This document shows, piece after piece, positions 27,384 to 36,778 of a stretch of DNA of 64,000 nt (position 1 is its first letter; each line of letters starts with the position of its first letter). Source of the stretch: JABDMH01 sp965223025 (GTDB taxonomy: Bacteria; Bacteroidota; Bacteroidia; Chitinophagales; Saprospiraceae); contig CBDCVP010000023.1 in assembly GCA_965223025.1 (NCBI GenBank), positions 2,170,001-2,234,000 of the forward strand, in the 5' to 3' direction. The notes under the pieces were generated by a model. That model was not told the DNA's origin, did no database searches, and saw nothing but the letters and a program-made list of their open reading frames with translations. The translations under genes were made by a program, and so were the position numbers.

Positions 27384-28832
27384 CTAATCTAGATCGTCCA
27401 ACATATCAGCCAACATATCTCGAAATGTAAACTTAGAGTCGATGATCTCGCGGGTCAAAATATTGAATTCTGCCAACGCATGCAGGATGAGCTCTTGGGC
27501 AACCCACATGGATCCGGAATCAGATGTGATTCTCTTTGCGAGCGAAGCTAGACCCGGCACCTTCCTCAACTTTTCATGATATACATCATCGGGCTCGTCG
27601 TTGAGTAGCTCGACGACGTGTCCTGCACCAAACCAATTTTTGATATCCTCAAAAATGTCCACATCAGTCTCCTTCAAAAATTGATCGGGATTGGGAAAAG
27701 ATCGAAGAAACTCTCCCTTGATGGACATGCCCATGAGAGCCAGTGCGACTTGATATGGCCCCTCTTGTTCACCTTCGTATAATAATTCAACTTTGCCGGT
27801 GATGGATGGAATGACCCCCCAAAAATCGCTGAGGCGTGCCACCGTTGCATCCTCCTTATTGAGAAACATTCTTCTCTCCGCACAGCTGGCAAGGTTCTCC
27901 AAACCCGAAATGCTAAGTCTCGCCGATACTCCGCTTTTCTCATCGATGAGTTCAGATTTGCGTGCATGGATGGCGATTCCCTCCAACACATTGTGTAAGA
28001 TTTCCGGGATCACGACCCTCTCCTGCTCATCTAAACTGGCTTCCTGCTTAGTAATCTGCTTGGCCTCAGACAATTGAGATGGATAGTGAGTCAGGACCTG
28101 ACTACCAATTCGATCTTTGAGTGGCGTAATGATGCTGCCACGGTTTGTGTAGTCTTCAGGATTTGCGGTAAATATAAATTGAATGTCTAGCGGCAATCGC
28201 AGCTTGAAGCCTCTTATCTGAATATCTCCCTCCTGCAAAATATTGAAGAGCGACACTTGGATGCGTGCTTGCAAATCAGGAAGCTCATTGATGACGAAGA
28301 TGCAGCGGTGCGATCGTGGTATGAGACCGTAATGGATGACGCGCTCATCTGAGTACGGCAACTTCAATGTGGCCGCCTTGATAGGATCGACATCACCGAT
28401 GAGATCGGCAACACTAACATCAGGTGTGGCCAATTTCTCGACATATCTCTCCTCTCGATGCAGCCAGGAGATCGGAGTATCATCTCCCATCTGTGTTATT
28501 TGTGCCTTGCCATGTCTGGTGATGGGACGCAGGGGGTCATCATTGAGGTCTCCCCCCTTGATGATGGGTATGTACTCATCCAACAACTGGATCATAAGGC
28601 GGGCAAGTCTGGTTTTGGCCTGGCCCCTTAGTCCGAGGAGTAAGATATTGTGCTGAGATAAAATCGCTCTCTCAATGTCCGGGATGACGGTATCTTGATA
28701 TCCTATGATGCCAGGAAAAATGTCCCCTCCATCCTTCAGTTTCGCAATCAAATTGTCCCGTAATTCGCGTTTGATGCTTTTACCCACATACCCAGAGGCT
28801 TTCAATGCTCCTAATGTCGCTGGCTTACTCAT
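27384..28832 (-). CDS. MoxR/ChlI-type AAA+ ATPase
   Basis: A 482-aa AAA+ protein like magnesium chelatase subunit I. Walker A is GLRGQAKT near residue 68. A helix-2-insert style region follows (DLIGDVDPIKAATLKLPYS), then Walker B-like IFVINELPDLQARIQVSLF, the pre-sensor segment FIFTANPEDYTNRGSIITPLKDRIG, and a winged C-terminal part. Such ATPases usually act with a von Willebrand factor A partner as chaperone or chelatase; none is adjacent. Its ATG immediately follows the mqnA stop codon (TAA-ATG), so it is probably translationally coupled to menaquinone synthesis genes by position only. Confidence 0.88.
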   Translation of the reverse strand: MSKPATLGALKASGYVGKSIKRELRDNLIAKLKDGGDIFPGIIGYQDTVIPDIERAILSQHNILLLGLRGQAKTRLARLMIQLLDEYIPIIKGGDLNDDPLRPITRHGKAQITQMGDDTPISWLHREERYVEKLATPDVSVADLIGDVDPIKAATLKLPYSDERVIHYGLIPRSHRCIFVINELPDLQARIQVSLFNILQEGDIQIRGFKLRLPLDIQFIFTANPEDYTNRGSIITPLKDRIGSQVLTHYPSQLSEAKQITKQEASLDEQERVVIPEILHNVLEGIAIHARKSELIDEKSGVSARLSISGLENLASCAERRMFLNKEDATVARLSDFWGVIPSITGKVELLYEGEQEGPYQVALALMGMSIKGEFLRSFPNPDQFLKETDVDIFEDIKNWFGAGHVVELLNDEPDDVYHEKLRKVPGLASLAKRITSDSGSMWVAQELILHALAEFNILTREIIDSKFTFRDMLADMLDDLD

Positions 28833-29612
28833 TTAACTAAGATCGATGTTTTGAACATGGTGGGAGACCAACAATCGCTCGAGAAAAGCTTCCTGACCCT
28901 GAGCAAATCGATCCTCACTCAGGTCGTAGATGATGTGATTCATGAGATAGTCGTGGACATTGACCATCGGAAAGCTAGCCTGAAACTTGGCAGCGAGCAT
29001 AGGTCGGTTATGCATACCTCTTGCGAAAGCCTGCTCTAGCTGACTTGCATCTTCATCTGTTACCCGGTCAGAACCCACCCAGTACGCAAAGACAAAGGGT
29101 AGTCCCGTCAACTGTTTCCAGCAATCACCCAGATCATAGACATAGCGAAAATGTTGCCTGTTTTGCAAAGCCCTGTCACCGATCATCACCGCTGCCTGTC
29201 CTTCCTCAAGTAGTAAGGATGACTGAATATCACCCTCACGAAATGTGGGATGAACATCGAAGAAATCAGCCAATATCACACGAGCTAAGCGATTGGATGT
29301 CCGAGATTGCTCTGATAAAAAGACAGTATCAATTTGATCAACCGGCTCCTGGCTGACAATAAGTACTGAGCCCACTGGACCATCACACCCTATGCCCCAC
29401 CTGGTAACCTGATGAAAGTCTAACAGCTCTTTAACGGCCACAATAGGCACCAATCCCAGGTCTGCGTTGCCATCGGCTAGTTTGTGAGCACAAATGGCTG
29501 GAGTATCGACAGACACTTCATAGCGGTGAGGATTTCTCAGGTATTCAAAACCAGCCAGATACGGGATAGTATTCAAAAAGGAGACAGCAGATACTCGAAT
29601 GACATCACTCAT
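28833..29612 (-). CDS. mqnA: Chorismate dehydratase (futalosine menaquinone pathway)
   Basis: Converts chorismate to 3-[(1-carboxyvinyl)oxy]benzoate, the first step of the futalosine route. The 259-aa protein has the MqnA opening RVSAVSFLNTIPYLAGFE, the substrate-site segment ADLGLVPIVAVKEL, and GLPFVFAYWVG. The paired radical-SAM gene mqnE lies 183 bp upstream on the same strand, so this organism makes menaquinone by the futalosine and not the Men pathway. Confidence 0.93.
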   Translation of the reverse strand: MSDVIRVSAVSFLNTIPYLAGFEYLRNPHRYEVSVDTPAICAHKLADGNADLGLVPIVAVKELLDFHQVTRWGIGCDGPVGSVLIVSQEPVDQIDTVFLSEQSRTSNRLARVILADFFDVHPTFREGDIQSSLLLEEGQAAVMIGDRALQNRQHFRYVYDLGDCWKQLTGLPFVFAYWVGSDRVTDEDASQLEQAFARGMHNRPMLAAKFQASFPMVNVHDYLMNHIIYDLSEDRFAQGQEAFLERLLVSHHVQNIDLS

Positions 29613-29795
29613 ACGGAAAGATCAACAGGTACGATAAGGAATGGTTGTTGGCCGACCAAAGAAAATAAAATGCAGCGACATCTAAATCTATTCCAGGCGA
29701 TTTAGACCATATAAACCTGCCATCTAAGGAGCAAATGTCCAGCCTGGCTGCTTTCGCGTAGCTGGGAGAGATGATCGCACGATGTTACATGGGTT

Positions 29796-30995
29796 TTATT
29801 GATCCTTGCTCACCACCGGAAGATCCACGTAACTTCTCACCGCCGGAGCATCTTCAAAGATCACGTCCTGATAGTTCTTTACGATATTATACAGTGTGTC
29901 CCGCTCCACAGGCACGCGTTTTACTCCCTTGATCAGCTCCACCAGTTGGCGGGTCGACATGGCTGGATTCTGCTCCTCGGCGCCTGCCATGCTATAGATT
30001 TTGGTGGTGTCGTCAATCGTTCCATCGATGTCATCCACACCAAATGCGAGAGATAACTGTGCGGTATCCCTGCCGATCATGGGCCAATAGGCTTTGAGGT
30101 GGTCAAAATTATCCAGATAAATCCTGCTTACAGCGTAATTGCGTAGGTCTTCTAATGTCGTACACTCAGGTACATGAGACATCTCATTGCCTTGATTGCG
30201 AAACTTCAGAGGAATGAAAGTCTGGAAACCACCGGTTTCATCTTGCAGTTCCCTCAAACGACGCATGTGATCAATGCGATGCTCATAAGACTCTATATGA
30301 CCATAAAGGATGGTGGCATTCGAACGTTGACCCAGCTCGTGCCAGCTTCGATGGATCTGTAGCCACTGATCTGCATCACACTTATCCTGAGCAATCTGTG
30401 CCCGGATGTCCGGATGAAAAATCTCCGCCCCTCCTCCGGGCATCGAGTCTAGGCCTGCCTCCTGCATTAACTTCATCCCTTCCTTATAGGAAATCTTGGC
30501 CTTCTTAAACATATAGTGATATTCGACTGGGGTCAAAGCTTTTATATGCAGGTCTGGCCGGTGCTTTTTTATGGCCTGAAACAGCTCACTGTAAAACTCT
30601 ACATCGTATTGTGGAAGGACACCTCCCACGATGTGTACCTCGGTAATATCTTTACCGTCGTATGAGCGCACCTGCTTCATGATATCTTCCAATCCATATT
30701 CCCAGCCTTCCGATCTCTTCTTGATCAGTCTGGAGTACGAGCAGAATGAGCAAGTGTAAATACAAACGTTGGTAGGCTCGATGTGAAAATTTCGGTTGAA
30801 GTAAGTGATATGCTGATGTTTGCTTTCCCTGATATGGTTGGCCAATATACCTACCAACGATAAGTCAGCTTCAGCAAATAGATATAGGCAATCCCGATCA
30901 TCAATGCGCCCACCATCCTCTACCTTACCCACAATTGATCGGGCCCGGGCGCTTAGACCCGAGTTTGCCACAAAATCCAACATCCTGTCCTCCAT
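29796..30995 (-). CDS. mqnE: Aminofutalosine synthase (radical SAM)
   Basis: Joins the carboxyvinyloxybenzoate product of MqnA with S-adenosylmethionine to give aminofutalosine. At 399 aa it has the 4Fe-4S motif C-x3-C-x2-C in TNVCIYTCSFCSYSR. It has HIVGGVLPQYDVEFY, the DSMPGGGAEIFHPDIR loop, and ATILYGHIESYEHRIDHMR. These match MqnE rather than MqnC, which has a different GGG-proximal loop. It is the likely first gene of an mqnE-mqnA-ATPase transcript. Confidence 0.92.
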   Translation of the reverse strand: MEDRMLDFVANSGLSARARSIVGKVEDGGRIDDRDCLYLFAEADLSLVGILANHIRESKHQHITYFNRNFHIEPTNVCIYTCSFCSYSRLIKKRSEGWEYGLEDIMKQVRSYDGKDITEVHIVGGVLPQYDVEFYSELFQAIKKHRPDLHIKALTPVEYHYMFKKAKISYKEGMKLMQEAGLDSMPGGGAEIFHPDIRAQIAQDKCDADQWLQIHRSWHELGQRSNATILYGHIESYEHRIDHMRRLRELQDETGGFQTFIPLKFRNQGNEMSHVPECTTLEDLRNYAVSRIYLDNFDHLKAYWPMIGRDTAQLSLAFGVDDIDGTIDDTTKIYSMAGAEEQNPAMSTRQLVELIKGVKRVPVERDTLYNIVKNYQDVIFEDAPAVRSYVDLPVVSKDQ

Positions 30996-31182
30996 CTTCT
31001 TCGCGTTTTATTACTCCTACAAATGTAGTATCTTTATGTAGCCTTTTTTCCCACCTGTTGTTCGATCTCCATGGATTTTTGCATTAACTGATTTGGGGTC
31101 CAGAGCACTTCCTGCAGAATTCTGTATATTGTTCAATAGTGAGTACTGTGGTGACCCCAATGAGCTTCAAAGTAGTATTTGC

Positions 31183-34002
31183 ATGAGAGAACTTATTTCC
31201 CAAAAATTGATCCTCAGCCTCCTAGTACATTGCACGATATGTTGTTGCCTCTTTTCTCAAGATCGCTTAAAGGGGATGGTCACAGATATCGACACAGATG
31301 AGCCACTCATCGGTGCAAGCATTTTAATAGAAGGCACTAGCAGGGGTACGGTCACCGACTTCGACGGTTCCTTTGATCTGAAGATCAGTAAATTGCCCTT
31401 GAACCTTACGATCAGCTACATAGGTTATGAAGATCTGCGGAAGGTTGTTGAAAGTGCTTCTGATGATCTCACGTTTCAACTTTCCGGAACAGAAGGAATC
31501 ACCTTGGCTGTTACCGAAGTCACTGGTCAAAGAATTTCTGATAAACAGAAAGCTGCACCACTGACCGTAGAATCCATGGACATTTTGGCTATCAAGGAGA
31601 CTCCCGCTGATAATTTCTATGATGGTCTGGGATCATTGAAGGGCGTTGACTTATGTGCCGCCAGCCTGGGATTTAAAGTGGTTAACACGCGTGGTTTTAA
31701 TAGTACTAGTCCCGTGCGGTCCCTCCAGATCATCGACGGTGTGGATAACCAATCCCCAGGACTAAACTTCTCCCTGGGAAACTTCCTGGGGGCATCTGAG
31801 CTAGATGTGGTCAAGGTAGACCTGATCGTCGGTGCCAGCTCAGCCTTCTACGGACCCAATGCATTCAACGGTGTGATCAGTATGGAGACAAAGAATCCCT
31901 TTTATCAAAAGGGGCTCTCAGCTATGATCAAGGGTGGTGAAAGGGGCCTGCTCGAGACTGCCATGCGTTGGGGGGATGCGGTCAAGAATGGTAAGGGGGA
32001 TGAATGGTTTGCCTATAAGGTAAATTTCGCCTATTTGCGAGCCAATGACTGGGAAGCAAACAACTTTGATCCGATCGACGAAAGTCGGGTGGCTGCCGAC
32101 AATCCTGGTAGATACGATGCAGTCAATATTTACGGAGACGAATACTCACCTGCCAACGATTTCTCCACTTTTGAACCCTGGATATATCCAGGACTCGGGA
32201 TCTGGTATCGGAGAGGATACAAGGAGCGAGATCTAGTGGACTATGATACGCGAAATCTCAAGGCCAATGCGGCCTTTCATTTTCGACTCAAACCGCAGGC
32301 CAAGGATGCTTCTCCAGAGTTAGTGGTGGGATCAAACTTTGCCAACGGCACTACGGTATATCAGGGTGACAACCGTTTCAGTCTGAAAAACATCCAATTT
32401 TTTCAACATAAGATAGAGCTGCGAAAACCTAACACTTATTTTGTACGCGCATATGTGACCCATGAAAATGCTGGAGACTCATACGATCCATACTTTACGG
32501 CCCTCTCACTACTCGACAGCGCTAAAGACATCAGTGCCTGGTCACAAGATTACGAAGCCTTCTGGCGACAAGAGTTTGTACCTCAGATTCAGGAGATGGG
32601 CTACCCCGCACTAGAGGTCATGATCAATCCGGATGGCACTTTCAATTTTGACTTTGATAATGATGCAGCTCAGGCATGGTTGAGCTCACACCGCAATCAG
32701 CTAGCAGACTGGCATACGATTGCCCAAGCTGAAGCAGATAAAGAGGGCAATGTGGTACTCAGTGATGATTACTATGCACCTGGAACCGCGCGCTTTCAAG
32801 CCCTGTTTGATGAGCTTCGATCAAAGAAACGCAACGAGGGTGGCACCTTATTTACAGATCGATCTGCATTGGTTCATTCACACGGAGAATACACTTTTAC
32901 TCCAGCGTTTACTGACAAAGTAGTGGTTGGTGCCAACTACCGTCGATATATGCCCATATCTGAGGGCTCGGTTTTTTACGACACCGCCGACATAAAAATC
33001 ACCAATTCGGAGTTCGGTGTTTATACGGGCTTCGAGAATAATGTTTCGGATGGCAAATTTCGCATCTCCGGGACTGTTCGCATGGATAAGAATAAAAATT
33101 TCGGCTATCTCTTCTCACCAGCAGCCTCACTTGTCTATAAACCACGTGCTAACAATTTCCTTAGATTTTCATTTTCCTCAGCCATTCGCAATCCCACCCT
33201 GACTGACCAGTACCTGTTTTTGAATGTAGGTCGAGCCACCTTAGCTGGCAACCTCAATGGGGTAAAAGGCCTGACTACCATCGAATCCCTGAGTGATTAC
33301 CTTCAACAGCCAGGCCCGGATGTCTTGCAGAAATTTGATATTGATCCAGTACGGCCCGAGAAAGTCAAGACTTTTGAACTGGGTTATCGCAGTACGCTCT
33401 TCAATAGTTTGTACCTGGATGCAGGATACTACTATAGCATCTACGACGACTTCTTGGGCTATAACATCGGCGCAGATGCTAACTTTGATCCCTCTACTGG
33501 TTTTCCTACCAGCATACGCATATTCAGATATGCGGCCAACTCGATCAACCAGGTCACCACCCAGGGATTTAGCATCGGACTCAATTACTATTTTGCCAAT
33601 AACTATACGGTGACCACAAATTATTCATGGAATAAACTGAATAAGGAATTTGCAGATGATCCCATCATACCTGCATTTAACACACCAGAACACAAGTATA
33701 ATATCGGTTTTTCGGGACGCAATTTATCGGGCTTCACAAAAAACCCCATTGGATTTAATCTAAACTACAAATGGATAGATTCCTTTATATTTGAGGGATC
33801 TCCCCAATTTTCTGGACGAATACCCTCATATGGACTCCTGGATGTCCAGATCAATTACAATGTAAAAAAGATGAATACCACTTTTAAGTTGGGCGCTTCC
33901 AACGTCCTCAATAACAAACAATTTCAAACTTATGGTGGTCCACGCATTGGTCGTTTGGCCTATATGAGTATATTGTATGACTTTGTAAAAACTATCAACT
34001 GA
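31183..34002 (+). CDS. TonB-dependent outer-membrane receptor
   Basis: A 939-aa receptor. The ATG at 31183 directly precedes the signal sequence (KLILSLLVHCTICCCLFSQ); the longer frame to 31093 adds 30 unlikely residues. A carboxypeptidase-regulatory-like domain comes first (GMVTDIDTDEPLIGASILI), then a plug (VVNTRGFNSTSPVRSLQII, VGASSAFYGPNAFNGVI), then the barrel ending in RIGRLAYMSILYDF. There is no SusD partner. The next gene encodes a T9SS-exported hydrolase-like protein 28 bp later, suggesting a shared, unidentified substrate. The C-terminal aromatic residue is not strictly terminal. Confidence 0.92.
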   Translation: MRELISQKLILSLLVHCTICCCLFSQDRLKGMVTDIDTDEPLIGASILIEGTSRGTVTDFDGSFDLKISKLPLNLTISYIGYEDLRKVVESASDDLTFQLSGTEGITLAVTEVTGQRISDKQKAAPLTVESMDILAIKETPADNFYDGLGSLKGVDLCAASLGFKVVNTRGFNSTSPVRSLQIIDGVDNQSPGLNFSLGNFLGASELDVVKVDLIVGASSAFYGPNAFNGVISMETKNPFYQKGLSAMIKGGERGLLETAMRWGDAVKNGKGDEWFAYKVNFAYLRANDWEANNFDPIDESRVAADNPGRYDAVNIYGDEYSPANDFSTFEPWIYPGLGIWYRRGYKERDLVDYDTRNLKANAAFHFRLKPQAKDASPELVVGSNFANGTTVYQGDNRFSLKNIQFFQHKIELRKPNTYFVRAYVTHENAGDSYDPYFTALSLLDSAKDISAWSQDYEAFWRQEFVPQIQEMGYPALEVMINPDGTFNFDFDNDAAQAWLSSHRNQLADWHTIAQAEADKEGNVVLSDDYYAPGTARFQALFDELRSKKRNEGGTLFTDRSALVHSHGEYTFTPAFTDKVVVGANYRRYMPISEGSVFYDTADIKITNSEFGVYTGFENNVSDGKFRISGTVRMDKNKNFGYLFSPAASLVYKPRANNFLRFSFSSAIRNPTLTDQYLFLNVGRATLAGNLNGVKGLTTIESLSDYLQQPGPDVLQKFDIDPVRPEKVKTFELGYRSTLFNSLYLDAGYYYSIYDDFLGYNIGADANFDPSTGFPTSIRIFRYAANSINQVTTQGFSIGLNYYFANNYTVTTNYSWNKLNKEFADDPIIPAFNTPEHKYNIGFSGRNLSGFTKNPIGFNLNYKWIDSFIFEGSPQFSGRIPSYGLLDVQINYNVKKMNTTFKLGASNVLNNKQFQTYGGPRIGRLAYMSILYDFVKTIN

Positions 34003-34030
34003 GCATTCCTAATCAAACAACTTTTATCTG

Positions 34031-35656
34031 ATGAAATACGGCTATTTACTATCATCGCTGTGCCTCTCCATTCTAGTAAGCACCATCAGCTTCGGACAGG
34101 AACGGTACCTCAATCCCGTTTTTGATGCCGTAGATGTACAACAGGATGTACTCTACGCTGCCAACTATACCGTGCTGTTTTCGCCGGTCACCAATCATTC
34201 CAACTTGATCCCTCTGACAATGGATGTCTATCAGCCTGCCGGAGACACCCTCCGTAATCGTCCGCTCGTGATTATGCTACATACTGGCAACTTCCTGCCA
34301 ATCCAGACCAACGGGAGTGTTAATGGTAGTAAGCGCGATTCTGCAGTCGTTGAGGTGTGCAACAGATTAGCAAAAATGGGCTATGTGGTTGCATCCGCAG
34401 ACTATCGCCTGGGTTGGAATCCCTTTGCTGAATCCGCCTCCCTACGGACCTTGGGGCTGATCAATGCCGCCTATAGCGGACTTCAAGATGCCAGGACCTG
34501 TGTGCGTTTTTTCAAAAAGGACAAGGCAGAACTGGGAGATAATTTTGGGGTGGACACCTCTAAAATAGTGATGTGGGGCCAGGGTACCGGTGGATATGTG
34601 GCCCTCGCCGCAGCTACCGTAGACCAATACTCCGATGTGGTCATGACCTCCCAACCTCAGGGAAAATTCCTGACGGATCTGAATGGCGATGGTATGCCTG
34701 ATCCAATGGTCTTCCCAGATTTCAATGGGGATATCTATGGTACCTCACTGGGGTTGTCGCCAGGTGGATCCATTCCTGCAGGCGACACCCTGTGTATGCC
34801 CAACCACGTGGGTTATAGTTCTGATTTCCAGCTCTGCGTCAACATGGGTGGAGCATTGGGAGATATCGGCTGGCTGGATGAAGGCGACGTCCCGATGATT
34901 GCTTTTCAGGTACCCTTGGACGAGTTTGCGCCATATGAGTCCAAAATACTGGATGTGCCAAGTCCCGCTGGGGCATTACCGGTGGTCGAGGTACAAGGAT
35001 CAAAACTCACCATTGAGAAGGCTGTCAATCTGGGTAATAACGAGGTTTTTGCCTCCGTAGATGACCCGACCACGGATGCAGCTAAGGCAGCATCTGCAGC
35101 AGCGGGGCACGATTATTACAATGGTTTGTATCCCTTTAATCGCCCCATTAATATTTTTGGCAGGGTCGACGGATCACCATGGAACTGGTGGGAACCCGAG
35201 AAATGGGACACCATCGTCCACTCCACCGCAGGTATGGGCAATGTACCGGATGATGTGACCTATCACGATGTCTCATTACTGGCTGACCCAGACATGTCCC
35301 CTGAGAAAGGCCGGGCCTACATCGACACCATCATGGCGTACTATGCACCAAGAGCGTTCCTGGCGCTCGGTCTTGGTGATACCGTTTCTACCTCTGTACC
35401 AGTTTTGGGCAAAGAAGATGTAGGACTCATCCTCTCACCAAATCCATCCTATGGATTCCTACAAGCAAGGACCCATGTCAATAAACCCATGCGAACCCTT
35501 CGTGTCGTGGACGTCACAGGTAAGCTGTTGTTAGAGCGTGCTCGCATACATGCATCAGAGGTCACCATCGACCACACGCATCTAAGTCAAGGCATCTATT
35601 TTGTGGAGATAACACTCGACGAAGGACGAATCATTGAGAAAGTAGCCTTCGAGTAA
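34031..35656 (+). CDS. Exported alpha/beta-hydrolase-fold protein with T9SS type A sorting domain and no catalytic serine at the elbow
   Basis: A 541-aa protein with signal peptide (YLLSSLCLSILVSTISFGQ). It has a carboxylesterase-like body: PLVIMLHTGNFLPI for the oxyanion strand, VVASADYRLGWNPF, and DARTCVRFFKKDKAEL. The nucleophile elbow, normally G-x-S-x-G, reads WGQGTGGYVALAA, so the serine is glycine. The C-terminal 75 residues are a Por secretion tail: LILSPNPSYGFL, VVDVTGKLLLERA, LSQGIYFVEI. A strong terminator follows. Likely a surface binding protein or a hydrolase using another residue. Confidence 0.85.
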   Translation: MKYGYLLSSLCLSILVSTISFGQERYLNPVFDAVDVQQDVLYAANYTVLFSPVTNHSNLIPLTMDVYQPAGDTLRNRPLVIMLHTGNFLPIQTNGSVNGSKRDSAVVEVCNRLAKMGYVVASADYRLGWNPFAESASLRTLGLINAAYSGLQDARTCVRFFKKDKAELGDNFGVDTSKIVMWGQGTGGYVALAAATVDQYSDVVMTSQPQGKFLTDLNGDGMPDPMVFPDFNGDIYGTSLGLSPGGSIPAGDTLCMPNHVGYSSDFQLCVNMGGALGDIGWLDEGDVPMIAFQVPLDEFAPYESKILDVPSPAGALPVVEVQGSKLTIEKAVNLGNNEVFASVDDPTTDAAKAASAAAGHDYYNGLYPFNRPINIFGRVDGSPWNWWEPEKWDTIVHSTAGMGNVPDDVTYHDVSLLADPDMSPEKGRAYIDTIMAYYAPRAFLALGLGDTVSTSVPVLGKEDVGLILSPNPSYGFLQARTHVNKPMRTLRVVDVTGKLLLERARIHASEVTIDHTHLSQGIYFVEITLDEGRIIEKVAFE

Positions 35657-35684
35657 TGAGCGCTTAAAAGATCTTTAGAAGCAG

Positions 35685-35720
35685 AGGCGATGGACCAACT
35701 CCATCGCCTTTGTTAATTTT
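35685..35720 (+). terminator. Rho-independent terminator after the hydrolase-like gene
   Basis: AGGCGATGGA (35685-35694) pairs perfectly with TCCATCGCCT (35700-35709) around a 5-nt loop, followed by TTGTTAATTTT. It closes the receptor/hydrolase transcript, only 17 bp before the next start codon. Confidence 0.85.
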
Positions 35721-35723
35721 GCT
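35716..35723 (+). promoter_or_regulatory. Possible -7 box overlapping the terminator tail
   Basis: TAATTTTG fits TAnnTTTG and lies just 2 bp before the GT2 start codon. If used, the transcript would be nearly leaderless. It may simply be the T-tract of the terminator. Confidence 0.25.
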
Positions 35724-35725
35724 CA

Positions 35726-36595
35726 ATGCTGTCGATCCTAATTCCTGTATATAATTTCGACATACGGCCCTTGCTCACTGAGCTATCCAAGCAGGCTTCA
35801 GTACTGGAGGTTCCCTGCGAGATCCGTTGTCTGGATGATGGCTCCCATGAATCACATCGTGCGCTTAACAGGTCGGTGGCAAATCTCGAGGAAGTTTGGT
35901 ACGATGAGTTGTCTCTAAATGTTGGTCGCTCCCGTGTTCGCAATCTGTTGGCCGAAAAAGCTAAATTCCAGTACTTACTTTTTCTGGATTGTGACGGCAT
36001 GCCTTCCCGAGAGGATTTTCTTCAGGTATATACGGATACACTGCCCACACATCAAGTGGTGATAGGCGGTAGAAAGTATCAAGTACAGGCCCCTGATCAG
36101 CCTTACATGCTCCACTGGCTGGTGGGTTGCAAGAGAGAGGCAAGCGCTAAGGCTGGCTTCCAGTCGAATAATTTCTTGATCAATAAATCGCTTTTTCTCA
36201 GTATCCGGTTCGATGAGACGCTCCACGACTACGGTCACGAGGACACTTTGTTTGGATATGAGTTGAAGCAAAGGAAGGTGGCCAGCCAGCATATCGACAA
36301 CGCAGTGATCCACGAATGTCTCGAGCCTGCCATCCAGTACCTCCAGAAGCAAGAACAATCCCTGGCCAATCTGCTGTATTTGCGTGATCACCGTCCAGGT
36401 CTTGACACCAGACTAACCAGGACCCTGGATAGATTGCGACAATGGAGATTGATTGGATTGTTTGAGATGATGTATCAGACCCAAAAGAAGCGATTGAAAA
36501 AAAGGCTACTTAGTGATCGTCCTAGTTTATTCTGGCTCGATCTTTATAAACTGGGTTATTATCACGAATTACAGAGCCGAACAGATCAGAAATAA
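35726..36595 (+). CDS. Glycosyltransferase family 2
   Basis: A 289-aa GT-A fold enzyme. The N-terminus MLSILIPVYNFDIRPLL is the standard first beta strand, so the start is right or nearly so. Nucleotide contacts are in IRCLDDGSHESHR and the metal-binding DxD is LLFLDCDGMPS. SNNFLINKSLF and HDYGHEDTLFGYELKQRK are typical later motifs. The C-terminal 60 residues are basic. Probable role in envelope glycan synthesis; substrate unknown. It starts immediately after a terminator and has no obvious cotranscribed partner. Confidence 0.87.
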   Translation: MLSILIPVYNFDIRPLLTELSKQASVLEVPCEIRCLDDGSHESHRALNRSVANLEEVWYDELSLNVGRSRVRNLLAEKAKFQYLLFLDCDGMPSREDFLQVYTDTLPTHQVVIGGRKYQVQAPDQPYMLHWLVGCKREASAKAGFQSNNFLINKSLFLSIRFDETLHDYGHEDTLFGYELKQRKVASQHIDNAVIHECLEPAIQYLQKQEQSLANLLYLRDHRPGLDTRLTRTLDRLRQWRLIGLFEMMYQTQKKRLKKRLLSDRPSLFWLDLYKLGYYHELQSRTDQK

Positions 36596-36635
36596 GTTTT
36601 GTAAAATCCAGGGGGCAATCACAGTGATGTTGGTC

Positions 36636-36666
36636 TGGGGCTAGGCGCAGTGCCTGCCAGGCCCCA
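36636..36666. other. GC-rich hairpin in the gap before parDE
   Basis: TGGGGC (36636-36641) pairs with GCCCCA (36661-36666), with an inner AGGC/GCCT pair. No T-tract follows on either strand, so it is not a standard terminator. Purpose unknown. Confidence 0.35.
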
Positions 36667-36778
36667 ACTGGCTTTATAAAATCGTTCTCTTTCAATATAA
36701 GTTAGTTAAAGTTTGAACAGCAACGCTACTGCTGTTGCCGGCATTGCCTCCTAGCCCCTATTATGTGTGTGGTGCATT

